From contig CM043698.1 in NCBI GenBank assembly GCA_023935145.1, positions 146,747,625-146,811,624 of the forward strand: a stretch of DNA of 64,000 bases, written 5' to 3'. Below are positions 23,700-33,649 of this stretch, in pieces (the first letter of the stretch is position 1; each line of letters starts with the position of its first letter). Under the pieces are notes generated by a model. That model did no database searches, was not told the origin of the DNA, and saw only the letters and a list, made by a program, of their open reading frames with translations. This DNA is from Bretschneidera sinensis (Eukaryota > Streptophyta > Magnoliopsida > Brassicales > Akaniaceae). The position numbers were made by a program, and so were the translations under genes.

Positions 23700-24290
23700 C
23701 ATTTGTTATATGTTGTTTAATGTATGTTATGCATTGTACAAGACCATATATTGCATCCGCGGTATGCAAACTTTTAAGATATACTAGTAAGTCTCGTACA
23801 GATAATTGGAAAGCTATCAACAAAATTTTGGGTTATCTTAAAAGAACTACTGGATTAGGGTTGTTGGATAACTGGTTCTAATGATGATAAATCCACATTA
23901 AGTTGGATTTTACACTTGAAGGTGGTGCAGTTTGTTGGGCTTCAAAGAAGTAGACTTGCATAACACATTCAACCGTGGGATCAGAATTTATAGTTTTGGC
24001 AGCCACGTGCAAAAAAGTATAATGACTTATAAATTTGTTAATGGATATAAAATTGAGGCCACAACCTATGCCAACTATTTTCTTGCATTGTGACAGTGAG
24101 GCTACTTTGTCTAGAGCATATAGTAATATCTATAATAGCAAATCTAGACATATAAGTATGAGATATGAATATATTTGAGAGTTGATCTCAAATGGAAGAG
24201 ATATAATAAGAAAAACATGCGATGAAATAGAGCTAAAACACTACACTACTAAGCACACTAGTAATAGCAACGCAACTTTGAACTAGCAAA
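23700..24290 (+). pseudogene. Copia reverse transcriptase/RNase H fragment
   Basis: Plus-strand frames with stops encode the C-terminal part of Copia pol: MHCTRPYIASAVCKLLRYTS, WKAINKILGYLKRTTGLGL, GGAVCWASKK, TVGSEFIVLAA, LHCDSEATLS, YNSKSRHISMRYEYI and KHYTTKHTSNS. This order (RT connection, then RNase H) is typical. It is a different family from the relic at 20960-22180 and lies in the opposite orientation. No LTR was identified next to it. Confidence 0.8.
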
Positions 24291-24770
24291 ACTAATTACA
24301 TACAAAGGTTAATGGCTAACAAAAAGCTTGTGTTTGTTTGGCATTGATAAAGAAGAGTGAGGGATCTTAATTGAGTTTATTGATATTAAATTTCTTTCAG
24401 TTTATGGTTTACAAAACGGTTTATGAAACACAGTAGAACTTAACCAAAAACATTAGTGTTTGGTAAAACAACATTAAAAATAGTTTTTCTTATCCAAATT
24501 CAGTTTTTTAGAAACCATTTTTCAACTTTTGATTTTTTTAAATTATTTTAAGAATTTTTTTACCTTACTTATGTTTATAGGAAACAAAAATCATTTAATA
24601 AACTCTCGCGAAAGAGACCTTAGTAGCAATCACATTACATAAATGTACTACTAATTTCTGCCACATAACACGTGTAAAGGAGTAACTAAACCTATAATGT
24701 CTATCATATCCCAAGTATAGAGTATGACTTTTCCTTGAAAGCCATTTTCAAAATGTTCCAAAATTTTTAA
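24291..24770. other. Intergenic, no feature seen
   Basis: AT-rich with only short frames; nothing recognised. Confidence 0.35.
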
Positions 24771-24771
24771 G

Positions 24772-25078
24772 TTGTGATTGATAGGAGAGAAAAGTAAAAG
24801 GAAAAAAGACGGACATGAAAAAATGAGCGAGGGAAATGCATTTTTCTATCATTTAGTAGAAAAGAAAAGTCAGAGAATTGATGTTTTCTACACACAGTGA
24901 AAATTCGAATCCTCTCAAATAGAGAGAATAGAAGAGTAAAAAGTAAATAATCTAATTTTTTTTGTCTTTTTCTTATTTTCTTTTACTTTTTCATTATCTC
25001 TACCAAACACATGATGAAAATGAAAAAATCCATAATTTTTTTTATTTCCTCTCCCATTTATCTCCTACCAATTATAGC
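24772..25078. mobile_element. Small foldback (MITE-like) element
   Basis: The left end contains TGATTGATAGGAGAGAAAAG. The reverse complement of the right end reads TAATTGGTAGGAGATAAATG. The ends pair imperfectly and the roughly 300-bp interior is AT-rich and noncoding, with purine-rich left and pyrimidine-rich right halves that also pair. This fits a decayed MITE. Confidence 0.5.
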
Positions 25079-25328
25079 CATAATTTTACTATATTTTGAT
25101 TCTCTTTTATTTTAACTTCCATAATCCACTCATCCTCTTCAACAATCACAAGAAAATTAAGTAGAATAATCAAAGGAGTACCATGGAGTGGATGCATTGG
25201 TGGGTTTGAATCTTATTTCTTGACAAAAAACTTTTCTATGAATCAATTAGTGCACTTGATATTATTATAGGATAGAAGAATCAAATGACCAGTATGGAGA
25301 GGATGTTGTGGGTTGGAATGCTGTTTAT

Positions 25329-25434
25329 TGACAACATTTTATGAGCCCATTTTAGTATGTCTGATATAGGAAAAGGTAGTATGGTTTTTTCTTTTTAACT
25401 ATTAAACAAGAAGAAAAATCATCTTTTCTTGACC
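25329..25434 (+). repeat. Copy of a kinase-cluster intergenic segment (matches 14716-14822)
   Basis: Both stretches contain CAACATTTTATGAGCCCATT and AACAAGAAGAAAAATCATCT at the same spacing. The copy at 25329 is cut off where the Gypsy fragment begins at about 25437. It is the only kinase-cluster sequence seen to the right of 20.9 kb. Confidence 0.75.
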
Positions 25435-25475
25435 TGTTCTGCTGTTTTTCCACTGCAAGTGCATGCTGGTATGCT

Positions 25476-26200
25476 TCAGAAACGGTCCACAGTGAGTGAA
25501 GGCTGAGGACATCCCCCTAAATATCGTGCCACCATCTGCTCCTCTGTCTCGAATAAATCATTCCGGGCTACCAATTGATAAAACTCCTTCGTGTAATCAT
25601 CCACCGATCTCATGCCCTGCCTCAACGAATGAAGTCTCTGAAACAAGGTTTGAGTGTAGCCGAAAAGAAGGAAGTGACCCTTCACCTTCTTCTTCATCTT
25701 CTCCCAATCTGTGATTTTGGCCTTGCCCTGCCGATCGCGCGAGCACCTCAACTGCTCCCACCACGCAGATGCTCTGCCCTTCAGTTTGATGGCGACCAGT
25801 TTCACCTTGACACGATCTGGGACTTCATTATACTCGAAAATACGCTCCACTTCATTCAACCAATCGACGAATCCCTCGGCCTATAACGTACCAAAAAACT
25901 CGGCCAAATCCACTTTGAAACCGAGGTCTCGATAACCATCCTCCCGACCATAGCGTTCCCTAAATCGAGCAGGATTGTAATGCGGGTTTTCGAAACTGGA
26001 ATCGGAATCATGATCTTCCATCTCACGAGCATCGAAATTCTACACCGTTAGACGCTGGGTTAACTCTACAACTTGCCTCTGTAAATCCTCAATCATCGCA
26101 TCCTGAACGTTACGATCACGGTGTGGGACTTCCTCGTTCGGAACCTGCCCGCGACGACCACGACCACCAGCTATGAAACTGATGAAATCTCACCCCAGCA
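25476..26200 (-). pseudogene. Ty3/Gypsy gag fragment
   Basis: The minus strand encodes the conserved core of plant Ty3/Gypsy gag: [44 protein letters not shown] and [20 protein letters not shown] followed by [11 protein letters not shown]. The part nearer the LTR (to about 26200) is open only in pieces, with a stop at about 25880. The frame ends near 25476 and pol is absent, so only the 5' end of an element remains. Confidence 0.88.
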
Positions 26201-26210
26201 AGGTGCTGAA

Positions 26211-26222
26211 GCTCTGATACCA
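26211..26222 (-). other. Primer-binding site of the Gypsy fragment
   Basis: The minus strand reads TGGTATCAGAGC, initiator-Met tRNA type, two bases after the LTR. Confidence 0.85.
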
Positions 26223-26224
26223 AC

Positions 26225-26661
26225 TGACACTGGGCAGAATAGCGATTATTCTGTAGGCTAGTTTTCAACAGGTAATTCACAGGGAAGAAAATAACACAAG
26301 AGAAAAAAAAAACCCTAAAAAACAGAAGAACACTGAATTTTATTCAAAATTATGCGACTCAATAATAATATTCTTTCCGTACGTGGCCTCCTTATTTATA
26401 AGGCTAAAGCTAAAAAAAGGCAAAAAATCCCCGAAAACATAATCTTGGGGAAAACTAAGGAAATTACTAAAATTAAGCTATTGTATTAAGGCAGAATCAA
26501 CGGCAATCAATTCTGACTTGAATACAAAAGGAAATTGCAAATGGAAAGTTTCCTAAAACTGAAAACCATTTTTGCGCTGATCTGCCAACTCAAGGTATCT
26601 CAGTGCCAACAACGTGTTATCTGACAACTCAGCATCATCTAATTTGGATCCTCCTGCATCA
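26225..26661 (-). repeat. 5' LTR of the Gypsy element, about 437 bp
   Basis: The inner end (TGACACTGGG on the plus strand) is fixed by the primer-binding site. The outer end is placed at TGCATCA (26655-26661), giving TGATGCAGGA at the start of the LTR on the minus strand. The outer end is less certain. Confidence 0.65.
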
Positions 26662-27958
26662 CATACATAGATTTGCTAGGATTATTTAAAAGTTTTTTTT
26701 ATATATATTTTCTCTCTTGGTCGGTAATTTTTTTTTTTTTTTTGAAATTGGCAATTACTTTAGCTCAAAAAATGACAATGACAAAATGGGCAGCATTATC
26801 CTCAATGTTTGAGAATAGAATGATGTGCCTCCGTTGCTATAACGCTTATAAAGTCTTTTCAGCTGGTGGTTTTACCCCCACAAAGCCACTAGCCTCGTAT
26901 GGATACATGTTTTTTTAATATTAGGAGGAATTTTTTTATTTATTTATATTAAAAGGATGATATATTCAAAGTATAATAATTAATTTGATACAAAATAATT
27001 TCACAGTATTATCACATCATCCATATAAAAGCTCATATATAATAACTATAACAATCTACTTAAAGTTGAGAAATTCTTATTTAAACCTATGTCATTAAAA
27101 AATATCTGACAATTGCAATTTTCAGTGTTGAATGATATAAGAAGAGAGAAAATGTGAATGATCTTTTTTAATCCAATGATGGAGATTTTCTTGTTCTGTC
27201 ATTCATTTTGTGAAATGGGCATCGTTGAGCAGCGGAGTTAGATAGGAACTGTAGGGAATTGTTGGGAGGAAATTGAAGAGTGAGCCTACGAATGATGTGA
27301 TTTGATCTTGTGAAGTAATCATCCCCGGAGGTTGATGATTTGATGATCAGGCGAGAATTGTTCATGATACCGAGACAATCAGCCTGGATTTTTTTTTATG
27401 GATGAGACAGAGAATGATTAATGGCTCAATCATGTACTGTGGATATATTCATTTTTGGATATAACCTTGGTGGTTCCTGCTTTATGTGAACGATAGTCTT
27501 TAGAGAGGAAGGATCACTTCTATCAAACAAGCAAAAATTAACTTAATTGGATTAATATTAATCATGGGAATACAGTTGGATGAACTTAAAGATGATTTGT
27601 TAGATAAATCCTATGAAATAAATCTTTTTTTTTTAAATAAAGAAAAGAAGCAAAACTGTAAAAGTCATACATATATAATATGTTTCATGACAAAAGAGAA
27701 AAAAAAATGATAAATTAATATCAACCAGAATGTGATCTCATTTCATTGAAGTGCATGCATGTATGTTCTAATACAAAAGAAATGTCCTTAGAAAACTTCT
27801 TCATACATGTCATTTTTACTGTAGTAGTTTCTGACAAAATTAACCGTCCATAGTTAAGTCAGTCAAGTCTTTATTATTTTTTTATACTATAATTTAGGAC
27901 AAGAAATTAAATTAAACTTAGTTTAATTTAATTTAATTTAATTTTTGCTGCCAGTATA
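26662..27958. other. Intergenic, no gene supported
   Basis: AT-rich. Two short open frames (about 26770-26918 plus, 27168-27365 minus) have no recognisable domain. A run of TTTAA repeats (about 27920-27945) lies just downstream of the pollen gene. Confidence 0.4.
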
Positions 27959-28714
27959 TCACATTTCCTTGAGAACTTGAGGACATTCTGGTGATATCTT
28001 CTTAGTCATGAACCCAATAGAGGCATCGGGAATCGGATCAGCAACACCACCATTGCTTGACAATAGTAGCTTCCCCCCATCAATTCTCTCGCTGCACTCT
28101 GGGTCAGGGTTGTGAGTCACATTTATGTCGCATACGTCAGCTTTATGGTCGCCTACAATTGGTATTAAGTAATTTCCATCCGCTTTGCTTACAGTCTCCT
28201 CAGAGTATGTCAGCTTGTTACTTACACGGTCCTTGCACTCCAACCGAAGCTTAGCACCTGCAATTAATATTAGATATAACACAATTTTTTTTTAGGGCAA
28301 CAATGGTGATTAGAATCGAAGTCATGAGATAATTATCGATCCTTTATCAGAGGAGAAGATATAACTGTTGTACTCGACTCATAATCAGTAAAATTCACCG
28401 TTATCGTCACATATGCTTGAATCTAAAACTTAAAACAGTCATTTGACGATGAAAATAATTATGAATTACATTTTTTAAAACAAGTTTTTGAAAGTTACTC
28501 TCAAAATCAAGTTTTTTCATTTTCAATTTATAAGTAAATTACCATCAATGTATTTGCTTAATTTGGTCTCAAATTTGACACGGCATGGATCGCAGTAAAC
28601 CTTTCCTGTAAGAAACACGAAGTCGGTTTCATCCCCATTATAGGCAAAGGTAACGAAGGATGAGAAGGCAAGAGTTACAGCAATGAGGGCGGCTGCCGAC
28701 AAAAACTTTGCCAT
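27959..28714 (-). CDS. Pollen Ole e 1-like secreted protein (two exons)
   Basis: Exons 28714-28543 and 28257-27959 join in phase to give 156 aa. A signal peptide (MAKFLSAAALIAVTLAF...) is followed by the Ole e 1 family core: FLTGKVYCDPCRVKFET, then LRLECKDR, a cysteine in ADVCDINV and two more in PDPECSER and SPECPQV. Six cysteines after the signal peptide fit the family's disulfide pattern. The members are small extracellular proteins, often made in pollen, with roles in pollen tube and cell-wall biology; the exact role here is unknown. The start at 28714 is preferred because the TATA box at 28766-28773 would place transcription start near 28740, downstream of any earlier in-frame start. The gene looks intact and stands alone between repeats. 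Confidence 0.9.
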
Positions 28715-28765
28715 CTTTATTAATATTCTCTTTGGGTTGAAGAATGTTGCATGCACTAAAAAAGT

Positions 28766-28773
28766 TATTTATA
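28766..28773 (-). promoter_or_regulatory. TATA box of the Ole e 1-like gene
   Basis: The minus strand reads TATAAATA, about 55 bases before the ATG at 28714, which leaves a short leader of roughly 25 nt. Confidence 0.7.
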
Positions 28774-29077
28774 GAAGGAGAAAGAGGAAAAATTGAAGTA
28801 AGTAGTTTTAAATATGTGGTAGCTATTAAATTTTTCTAATTTAAGGTTTGTAGATTGAGAGAGACTCGCTCCTCAATCTTTCTTTTAATTATTACTATTA
28901 ATTTGAATGGAACAACTAGCTGTTTTTACCAAAAATAGCTAACAAGAAAATAGAAGTAAAAAATATTGTAGAGAAGACAACGAGACGGGTTTAGATTGAA
29001 TACTCTGTTGGTGGAGCGGGCAACGATGCTAACAGAGTGTTAGAGGAGGAGTAGGAGGGAGGCTATGCGCCACTAGT
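28774..29077. other. Spacer between the Ole e 1-like gene and duplicated copy C
   Basis: Nothing recognised. The sequence changes abruptly to NUMOD3-gene homology at about 29078. Confidence 0.4.
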
Positions 29078-30797
29078 GAGAAGCAATCTTTGAATGAGGA
29101 TGCTGAAATAGACAGTTGCTGTGACTCTTATGGAAGCCTTAGTGATGAATATCACAAGGAAGAGCAAAGAAGAAGAAAGATAGGGCTAGCTAACAAAGGG
29201 AGAGTGTCAAGGAACAAAGGCAGGAAACATACAAAAGGTAACTCTCTTCTGAATGTAAAATACTCATCTAAGCCTCCCTGAAGTTGGGTTGACCCTGAAG
29301 TTTTAACCTGATATAGAGACTCGTATGCGAATCAAGCAGAGAACAATAGAAGCCTTAAGAGACCCCAAGGTGAAATCAAGTAAGATTCAAGCAATTTTGG
29401 GATAATTGTATTTTGATTCTCATATAGGTGTCAGACGAATTGTGGGTAAGAGGTCATACCATGTGGAAGAACCACAAAGTTGTTTTTGCAAGTTCTACAT
29501 TTATTTTCGTGCATGTGCATCCATGTTAGAAGTTCTCTCAGCTTTTTTCAATGTGTAATCGAGTTTTTTGTAGTTGACAAATGCTACCAATCCTGCTTTC
29601 TTTATTCTTTATTTGTGCTCGTAGTTACATTTCAAGCTCACATTGTAAATCATTCTTAAATTAGTTTTCTTTCTTAAATTTTGTATTTTCCCTTTTGCCT
29701 AAACAACTTTCAGGTCAGGAAGAAAATGTGTGAACATCCCCGTGTACATAGGTACCCTCCCTCTGCTTAACAAGCCATATTTTATCCTTTCATTCAAGGA
29801 AATTCTTGAAATATGTATATAAACCAGGAATTACAAACTATGCTAGCTATCATTGAGCATTCAAACCTCAGTGAAATGTATTAATTGATAGAAGCATACA
29901 ACCAAACATTTGTGGACTTGTGATTTTGGCCTTATATGTGCAAAATCAAATGCATTAGTAGAAGGATCTGCAAAGGAGTGTCCGCCTTTGTTGAGAGCGT
30001 AAAGAACCAAATTAAAGATATATTTTGGGGTAACCTTGTTGGCTGTGATGATTTTATGGATGGACAATGGTAAATTTGCTTAAGCATGTCTAGAAGATAC
30101 TAAAGATGAATTATGACTTCTAATGGTTGCTACTTGCTAGGATGCTCTCTAGTCAATCTGTAGGGCCCATGGCGAGACAATTTCTTGCAGTTCATTTTAC
30201 TTGAATAAATTTCAATAGTAATATGTTCACAGGATCCGGTTGCTAGATTGTAGAAATAGGTGTATTTGCACGGGAGGCAAACCCCATTTATATAAATTTG
30301 TTTTTCATGAGAATGTTAGCAATGGAAACCTCAAATCTAGGGATTTAAGCTCTGGAAAGTACTTGCAATCAGTTTAGATGAGGCTTCAAACATCTTCTGA
30401 ATTTGAAGACATCGTTTATTAAGCATTCCGTAAAGATCTGTTGCAAACTAGTCTCATGATACCTAAGTGTTTTCATTGATTATTATGGCCTACCGTCCAC
30501 ACAATCAACAAGCTTCTTGTAGCTAATTGAAGCTAAAATTCATTTGTTGTATATGCACCTTAAGCCTAATATGATATATACATGATATGAGACACTGCTT
30601 CATTTTGTCTGATAAGTATCTTGGCACGAGTATTTCCGACCTTTAGCAGTTAGCGCAATTGTGATAAGTGAAACAAAAGTTTTTTCAGCTTTTACTTAGA
30701 AACTCTCTTGCAGTGATCAGAGCAAGGCAAAAATAAGGTCTTCACTCAGATGATTTTGATACAAACGTTTGAAATGGAGACAATTAAGGGAGAAATT
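29078..30797 (+). pseudogene. NUMOD3-type gene, middle fragment (copy C)
   Basis: The remaining exons are about 29078-29237 (ending RKHTK), about 29317-29369 (ETRMRIKQRTIEALRDPK), about 29713-29751 (VRKKMCEHPRVH) and 30714-30797 (DQSKAKIRSS...). The NUMOD3 motif GRVPWNKGRKHT of the sister reads GRVSRNKGRKHT here, losing the conserved Pro-Trp. The fourth exon has TGA at 30751 and again at 30757, and it is then cut by the truncated LTR. The first of these stops is shared with copy B (48878). The fragment lacks a promoter, a start and an end. Confidence 0.85.
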
Positions 30798-30799
30798 CC
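29078..30799 (+). repeat. Duplicated segment, copy C (right half; sister of 47214-48927)
   Basis: The match to 47214-48927 is collinear over the full length with only a few differences per hundred bases by eye. It starts inside the first coding exon (FEKQSLNEDAE in the sister) and ends inside the fourth, at the truncated LTR. Confidence 0.93.
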
Positions 30800-30990
30800 T
30801 TAAATAGCCAGTCGACTGGTACCTTAAATAGCCTTAAAAATGTGATTTTTAAGCTTGACCCAGTCGACTGGTACTAAGACCCAGTCGACTGGTAGTTCAA
30901 AAAATATGACAATTGAGACGCGAGAGAATTCAGCACAACTTGCACCAAAACGTAACAAAACAGTACAAAGCGGCTATATTACATCAAGGC

Positions 30991-30998
30991 TATATAAA
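30991..30998 (+). promoter_or_regulatory. TATA box in the 5' LTR
   Basis: TATATAAA, matched by TATATAAA at 39925-39932 in the 3' LTR. It marks the likely start of genomic RNA about 30 bases downstream. Confidence 0.65.
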
Positions 30999-31192
30999 CC
31001 CACTCTATTGAGTATTTTAAAGAAAGAGATTACACATTCAATCAAGTTTTTACTCTTTGATACACAAAAAGCTTTGAAATATTTATTGTTGAGCCATTCT
31101 TCAAGCTTTATCTTGAAAGAGAGATATTATTCAGTTGTGTAAGCTTTCATTATTGTCTCTTTACCATTTACTTTACAACATCTATTGTAAAG

Positions 31193-31255
31193 GGATTAGC
31201 TTCCGAAAGGAAGGGGTTTGCTTCCGAAAGGAATGGGTTTGCTTCCAAGAGGAAA
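31193..31255 (+). repeat. 21-bp tandem repeat in the LTR leader, 3 units (hairpin-forming)
   Basis: Three 21-base units of the form GGATTAGCTTCCGAAAGGAAG. In RNA each folds as CUUCC / GGAAG closed by GAAA (units 1 and 2, with a mismatched outer pair in unit 2) or AAGA (unit 3). The array lies about 195 bases after the TATA box, so it would be in the transcribed leader. Confidence 0.8.
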
Positions 31256-31552
31256 AGATTGATTGTAAGGTTTGGGCAACACCCGTGAAGTTGCACGACT
31301 AAGTTTCTTAGTGGATTATTTCAATGTGGTTCCTTAAAGAGAGTGGGCGTAAGGTTGGAACGAATCTGATATTGCCGAACCCCTATAAACTGAGTTTGCA
31401 TCTTCTATTCCTTAAACTATTTTGTTTACAGCATATTACTTGTTTACATGCTTGTTGGTTTATCTGTTTTTATAAACTTGTGATTAATTAGCAAAAAGTT
31501 TTAAAAACTCAATTCACCCCCTTTTTTGGGTTGAAACCTCAGTCTACAATTG

Positions 31553-31565
31553 GTATCAGAGCCTC
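31553..31565 (+). other. Primer-binding site of the SIRE-type element
   Basis: TGGTATCAGAGCC starts two bases after the LTR end and is complementary to initiator-Met tRNA. Confidence 0.92.
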
Positions 31566-31605
31566 GTTCTTAATTTTAGGCTTAACATCTTTGAGTTGAT
31601 CCGAT

Positions 31606-32868
31606 GGCAGCAAATAGCTATTCTGAGGGACACTCATACACTAGACCTCTCTTGTTCAATGGCTCCAACTATAACTATTGGAAAAACATGATGAAAATCT
31701 TTGTCGAATGACAAAATTATAATCAATGGAGAGTCATTGAAGAGGGACCTAGAATTCCATCAGAGGAAATAACTATTGGAGAAATCAATCATATAATGTC
31801 TAAACTCAAAACTGAGTACAATAATGAGGATTGTAGAAAGATGTCTCTCAATAGTATAGCCACAAGTATTTTACATTATGCTTTAGATATATCTGAATAT
31901 AATAAAATCTCTGCATGTGTTTCGGCTAAGGAGATATGGAATAAATTGTAAGTTACATATGAAGGAACTAGTGAGGTTAAAAAATCAAAAATCTATATGC
32001 TAGTATCTGAATATGAATCTTTTAGAATGTCTCTTAATGAAACAATTTCTCAAATGCACTCACGTTTCACAACTATTGTTAATGGTTTGAAGGTTCTTGG
32101 TAGGAACATTGAGGAGTTTGAACTAACAAGAAAAATCTTAAAATCTTTGCCACCCACTTGGAAAGCAAAGAAGACGACCATCACGGAGGCCAAAGATCTC
32201 GACAAACTTGATGTTGAGACACTTCTTGGGTTATTGTTGACATATGAGATGGAAGAAATAAATTCCATTGTCAATGATGATGAGAAGAAGAAAAAGGTGA
32301 TTGCTCTGAAAGCCTTTACATACAACAGAGAAGAGGAATCGGAAGAAGAGACGGAGAGCAGCGAAGAAGATGGTGAGATGGCTTTACCAAACAGTTTCAT
32401 AGATTCTTGAAGAAAAGCAAGAAACCATACACAAAGGATCCCATATAAAAAAGGGAACTACTTGTGTGCTATGGATGCAAGAAGCTTGGTCACATCAAGG
32501 CAGATTGCACAGCTACAAACAAACCATACAAACGCTTCAAGAAGAAAGCTATGATTGCAATCACTTGGAGTGATGATGAAGAAGAAAAATCCTCGAATAA
32601 AGAATTCGAATGTGAGAAAATTTTCAACCTATGCCTTATGGCAATTGATGATGAAAATGAGGTATTATCTTCTCCCTCTTTCAAAAATAACATCGTTAGT
32701 AGTAGTGAAGAATTGTTAGAAGTCATAAATGAAATGTATGATGAACTAAAAAAATTCAATTCTAGGAACTCAATTCTTAAGAAAGAGGTATTATCTCTTT
32801 CTAAAGAAATGATAAGTCTAAGAGAAGAAAAATATAAACTATCTTCATTGCTTTATGATTCTTCTTAA
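31606..32868 (+). pseudogene. Copia gag of the SIRE-type element
   Basis: The ATG at 31606 begins MAANSYSEGHSYTRPPLFNG, typical of this lineage. A stop at about 31709, another at about 31950 and a frameshift near 32408 interrupt it. The core SLNETISQMHSRFTTIVNGL...LTRKILKSLP (32030-32150) is the UBN2 gag domain. A CCHC knuckle CYGCKKLGHIKADC lies at about 32467-32508, followed by an acidic, coiled-coil-like stretch (ELLEVINEMYDELKKF) to 32868. The normal product coats the genomic RNA in particles. Confidence 0.85.
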
Positions 32869-33649
32869 GACTTTCTTAAAGATGAAAATGAAAATTTAAA
32901 GAAGAAGATATTAGAATTGAATGGTACTATATCTAGACTCATGCTTGGAAAAGAAAAACTTGATGAAGTATTTTCTTACCAAAGATTAAGTTGATGAAAA
33001 TCCAGGTTAGGATACTCTCCAATAGGCAAGCAAAAATCAAAAGATAGCTCATTCATCAAAGCTTCATGTGTGAATGAAGCCTCTACTTCAAAGGTCAAAA
33101 TCACACCCACAACGAATGATAGCATGTCTAAAAATGCTAATTCTAATGCATATATAAGAGTGAAGAATCCTAGAAATACTTATGCTTATAAGTATGCTCA
33201 TTCAAGAAATGCTTATACATATCCTAAGAATAATCATCATATGCATCCTAGAAACTATATGAGTAATCAAAACTTGCACACTGCACATTCATATATTAGG
33301 GATTACCATCATAGTCATCCTAGAAAAAGTGTGCATACAAGCATGTATCCTAGAAATCATCATCATACATTTTCTGAAAATGACATGCATATTCATATTC
33401 CTCACAATAGAAACATGTATCCTAAGAACTCATATCCTAAGCATTATAGACATGCACAACTATATCATCCTAGGATTGTGCATCATCATGTCTATAGAAC
33501 TCCATATGTTGTTAAGAAAGTATGGGTCCCAAAAGGATTCAAGGACTAACCCCAAAGGACCCAATAAATTTTGGGTACCTAGAAATGCCATTGTATGTCT
33601 TTGTGTGCTGTAGATATGTCTCCACACCAAGGAAAAAGGTAACTGTTGA
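32869..33649 (+). pseudogene. Gag-pol spacer of the element, with a His/Tyr/Asn-rich stretch
   Basis: An open frame (33070-33549) encodes a low-complexity region with repeated YPRN/HPRN units and many His, Tyr and Asn residues, ending YVVKKVWVPKGFKD. The WVPK pattern often precedes the protease in this Copia lineage. I see no enzyme motif in it; it is a linker that has expanded by short duplications. Confidence 0.6.

Larger units (their letters stand above)
30810..31550 (+). repeat. 5' LTR, lacking about the first 440 bp
   Basis: It aligns with about 39746-40544 of the 3' LTR and ends TCAGTCTACA like it. The part of U3 upstream of the last three palindromes is missing. CCTTAAATAGCC occurs at 30798-30809 and again at 30822-30833, so the junction with copy C carries a short duplication. 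TATATAAA at 30991-30998 is the probable core promoter. Confidence 0.88.

Noticed and set aside
25496..25935. Three overlapping plus-strand open frames
   Set aside because: They are antisense shadows of the Ty3/Gypsy gag on the minus strand.
28715..28756. Longer start for the Ole e 1-like gene
   Set aside because: The first codon is GTG, and the TATA box at 28766-28773 would put transcription start downstream of it. The Met at 28714 gives a normal signal peptide.
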